Shown: positions 14,667 to 15,396 of the stretch, piece by piece
How positions within the stretch are numbered: position 1 is the first letter of the stretch
Layout: each line of letters starts with the position of its first letter
Assembly: GCA_020722405.1 (NCBI GenBank)
Contig: DYKW01000023.1
Location: forward strand, 1-15,396
Reading direction: 5' to 3'
Length of the DNA stretch: 15,396 nt
From: Anaerolinea thermophila
GTDB lineage: Bacteria > Chloroflexota > Anaerolineae > Anaerolineales > DRKV01
Made by a program: the position numbers and the translations under genes
The notes under the pieces: model-generated
What the model was told of the DNA's origin: nothing
The model's database searches: none
Seen by the model: the letters and a program-made list of their open reading frames with translations, nothing else

Positions 14667-14971
14667 AGGGATTTCTCCTGTACGTGTCGAATAAATGACC
14701 GTTGCTGCTCGCTATCCTCCAATAGGTTTGCCAGCAACCGCCACTGTGTTATTTTTGTCCCCTGCCCTAAGAAAGGTTCGCTCAGGTATATGAGTTGTGC
14801 TGCCAGTGTGGTTAGAGGACCGGCTGTCTGCAATAGCGCAGTGACATAATGTGTTACGCCCCAACGGCGAAGGTTTTGGCGCCATTGATTCCAGATAGCG
14901 ATGGGTAAGGGAGATGGCACAAAATGTTCTTGCAAGGCCTTTGTCCTTTTGTAAATAAAATTGTACCGCAC
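14663..14971 (-). CDS. Small helical protein, first gene of the operon (start uncertain)
   Basis: An unrecognised protein of 90-102 residues, helical and slightly basic, with segments QWRQNLRRWG, TALLQTAGPLTTLAAQLIYL and a tail LLEDSEQQRSFIRHVQE. The stop overlaps the next ATG as ATGA, and the AGGAG used by that gene lies in its last codons, which supports translation of this frame. Two starts are possible. GTG at 14969-14971 lies about 17 nt into the predicted transcript but has a badly spaced ribosome site. TTG at 14933-14935 has AAAAGG 9 nt upstream. In another frame just upstream, an ATG at 15009-15011 opens a hydrophobic segment (MDYAILLLSLFLG) that would join this frame by a single-base deletion in the T-run 14947-14950. 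A frameshifted or misread N-terminal membrane anchor therefore cannot be excluded. Confidence 0.6.
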   Translation of the reverse strand: MRYNFIYKRTKALQEHFVPSPLPIAIWNQWRQNLRRWGVTHYVTALLQTAGPLTTLAAQLIYLSEPFLGQGTKITQWRLLANLLEDSEQQRSFIRHVQEKSL

Positions 14972-14994
14972 ACCCTAAAAATAAGGATAACAAA

Positions 14995-15023
14995 AGTATA
15001 GCATAATCCATGACAACAGGCAA
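14995..15023 (-). promoter_or_regulatory. Sigma70-type promoter of the eight-gene operon
   Basis: On the minus strand TTGCCT (15018-15023) and TATACT (14995-15000) are separated by exactly 17 bp. Transcription would start near 14988, just before the first gene. No terminator or comparably good promoter was seen inside the operon down to the hairpin at 6733-6760. Confidence 0.55.
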
Positions 15024-15396
15024 TTGAGACAAAAGTACATAGCGATTCCCAATATGGCGATGTTCGAGGGAGCGCATCGCCAATGTTATGTGAATTCGAC
15101 CTTTTCTTTCCACCGGACAGGTAAAAAGGGGCATTTGACGCTATTATTCTCCCACCTGGCAACAAAAAAACGGCGAAAGTAGTATCTATTCCGAAAATAG
15201 ATCGCTGGAGCCTGGCGAATCTGGCAGATAGCCGACATTAATCCACAGATGGCACAGATTTTTAAATCGCTCTCCGGCGAAGAACCATGGATGTAAATTT
15301 GCGATCGAATAAGAAAACGCCAGAGTCCAGTAGATCATCTTCGACCTGTGCAATTGGCTACTAAGAAACTTACCCGTTTCGTTCTGTTTGAGCACA
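15024..15396. other. Non-coding right end of the window
   Basis: No convincing gene was found in this stretch. Short open frames here lack ribosome sites and recognisable protein features. It contains a perfect 7-bp hairpin with a CCGAA loop (ATCTATT 15184-15190, AATAGAT 15196-15202) without a T-run. A short CACAGAT repeat lies at 15239-15263. The gene upstream of this region is outside the window. Confidence 0.6.
15239..15263. repeat. Short CACAGAT intergenic repeat
   Basis: Two units, CCACAGAT (15243-15250) and GCACAGAT (15252-15259), repeat with a 9-bp period inside an AT-rich frame. Runs of this type recur between genes in several bacterial genomes as I recall; only one short example is present here. 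Confidence 0.4.

Noticed and set aside
14854..15165. A 103-codon minus-strand open frame upstream of the operon
   Set aside because: It starts at a TTG with no ribosome site, overlaps the predicted promoter and the first operon gene in another frame, and has no recognisable features.
15186..15395. A 69-codon minus-strand open frame at the right edge
   Set aside because: It runs through the CACAGAT repeat and the hairpin, has no ribosome site or family features, and its upstream end lies at the window edge.

Overview
The window looks like a chromosomal segment of a Chloroflexota bacterium, most likely Anaerolineae-like. This is an inference from gene content and was not confirmed by any search. 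The pointers are a stand-alone Elp3 of the CPGKCIFC type, a MutL-like actin-fold protein beside multi-pass membrane proteins and a zinc-ribbon protein with many PDWL motifs, and low-complexity repeats between genes. I see no rRNA, tRNA, CRISPR array, insertion sequence or phage gene.

Left part (1-6760), informational and sugar metabolism. A good sigma70-type promoter (50-78) and a leader of about 160 nt precede rho (244-1533), followed by a 60-residue acidic protein (1561-1743) and a bidirectional hairpin terminator. Two minus-strand genes converge on that terminator: a methyltransferase (2607-3359) and a single-domain metallophosphoesterase (1831-2565). The methyltransferase is head-to-head with elp3 (3352-4962), and their annotated starts overlap. 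It carries features of the eukaryotic Trm9/ALKBH8 methyltransferases, which act directly after Elp3 in wobble-uridine modification, so this pair may be a two-step bacterial tRNA-modification module. After a repeat-filled gap comes a phosphohexomutase (5137-6597), closed by a perfect 12-bp bidirectional terminator (6733-6760).

Right part (6784-15023), one apparent minus-strand operon of eight genes. A TTGCCT-N17-TATACT promoter (14995-15023) reads into a small helical protein, a bitopic or double-TM protein (DUF6754-like), a six-TM protein, a 760-residue zinc-ribbon/acidic/TM/ectodomain protein, a second six-TM protein, a tandem actin-fold ATPase of the MutL (PF13941) family, a 353-residue barrel-sandwich/KOW-like protein, and an LPxTG-ended Thr/Pro-rich membrane protein. 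Six genes overlap or are separated by 3-6 bp; the last two follow gaps of 45 and 54 bp. No aminomutase, pilus or secretion gene is present. I infer an undescribed envelope-associated machine with a cytoplasmic actin-fold ATPase; this is the most interesting part of the window.

The right end (15024-15396) has no convincing gene. It holds a small hairpin and a short CACAGAT repeat.
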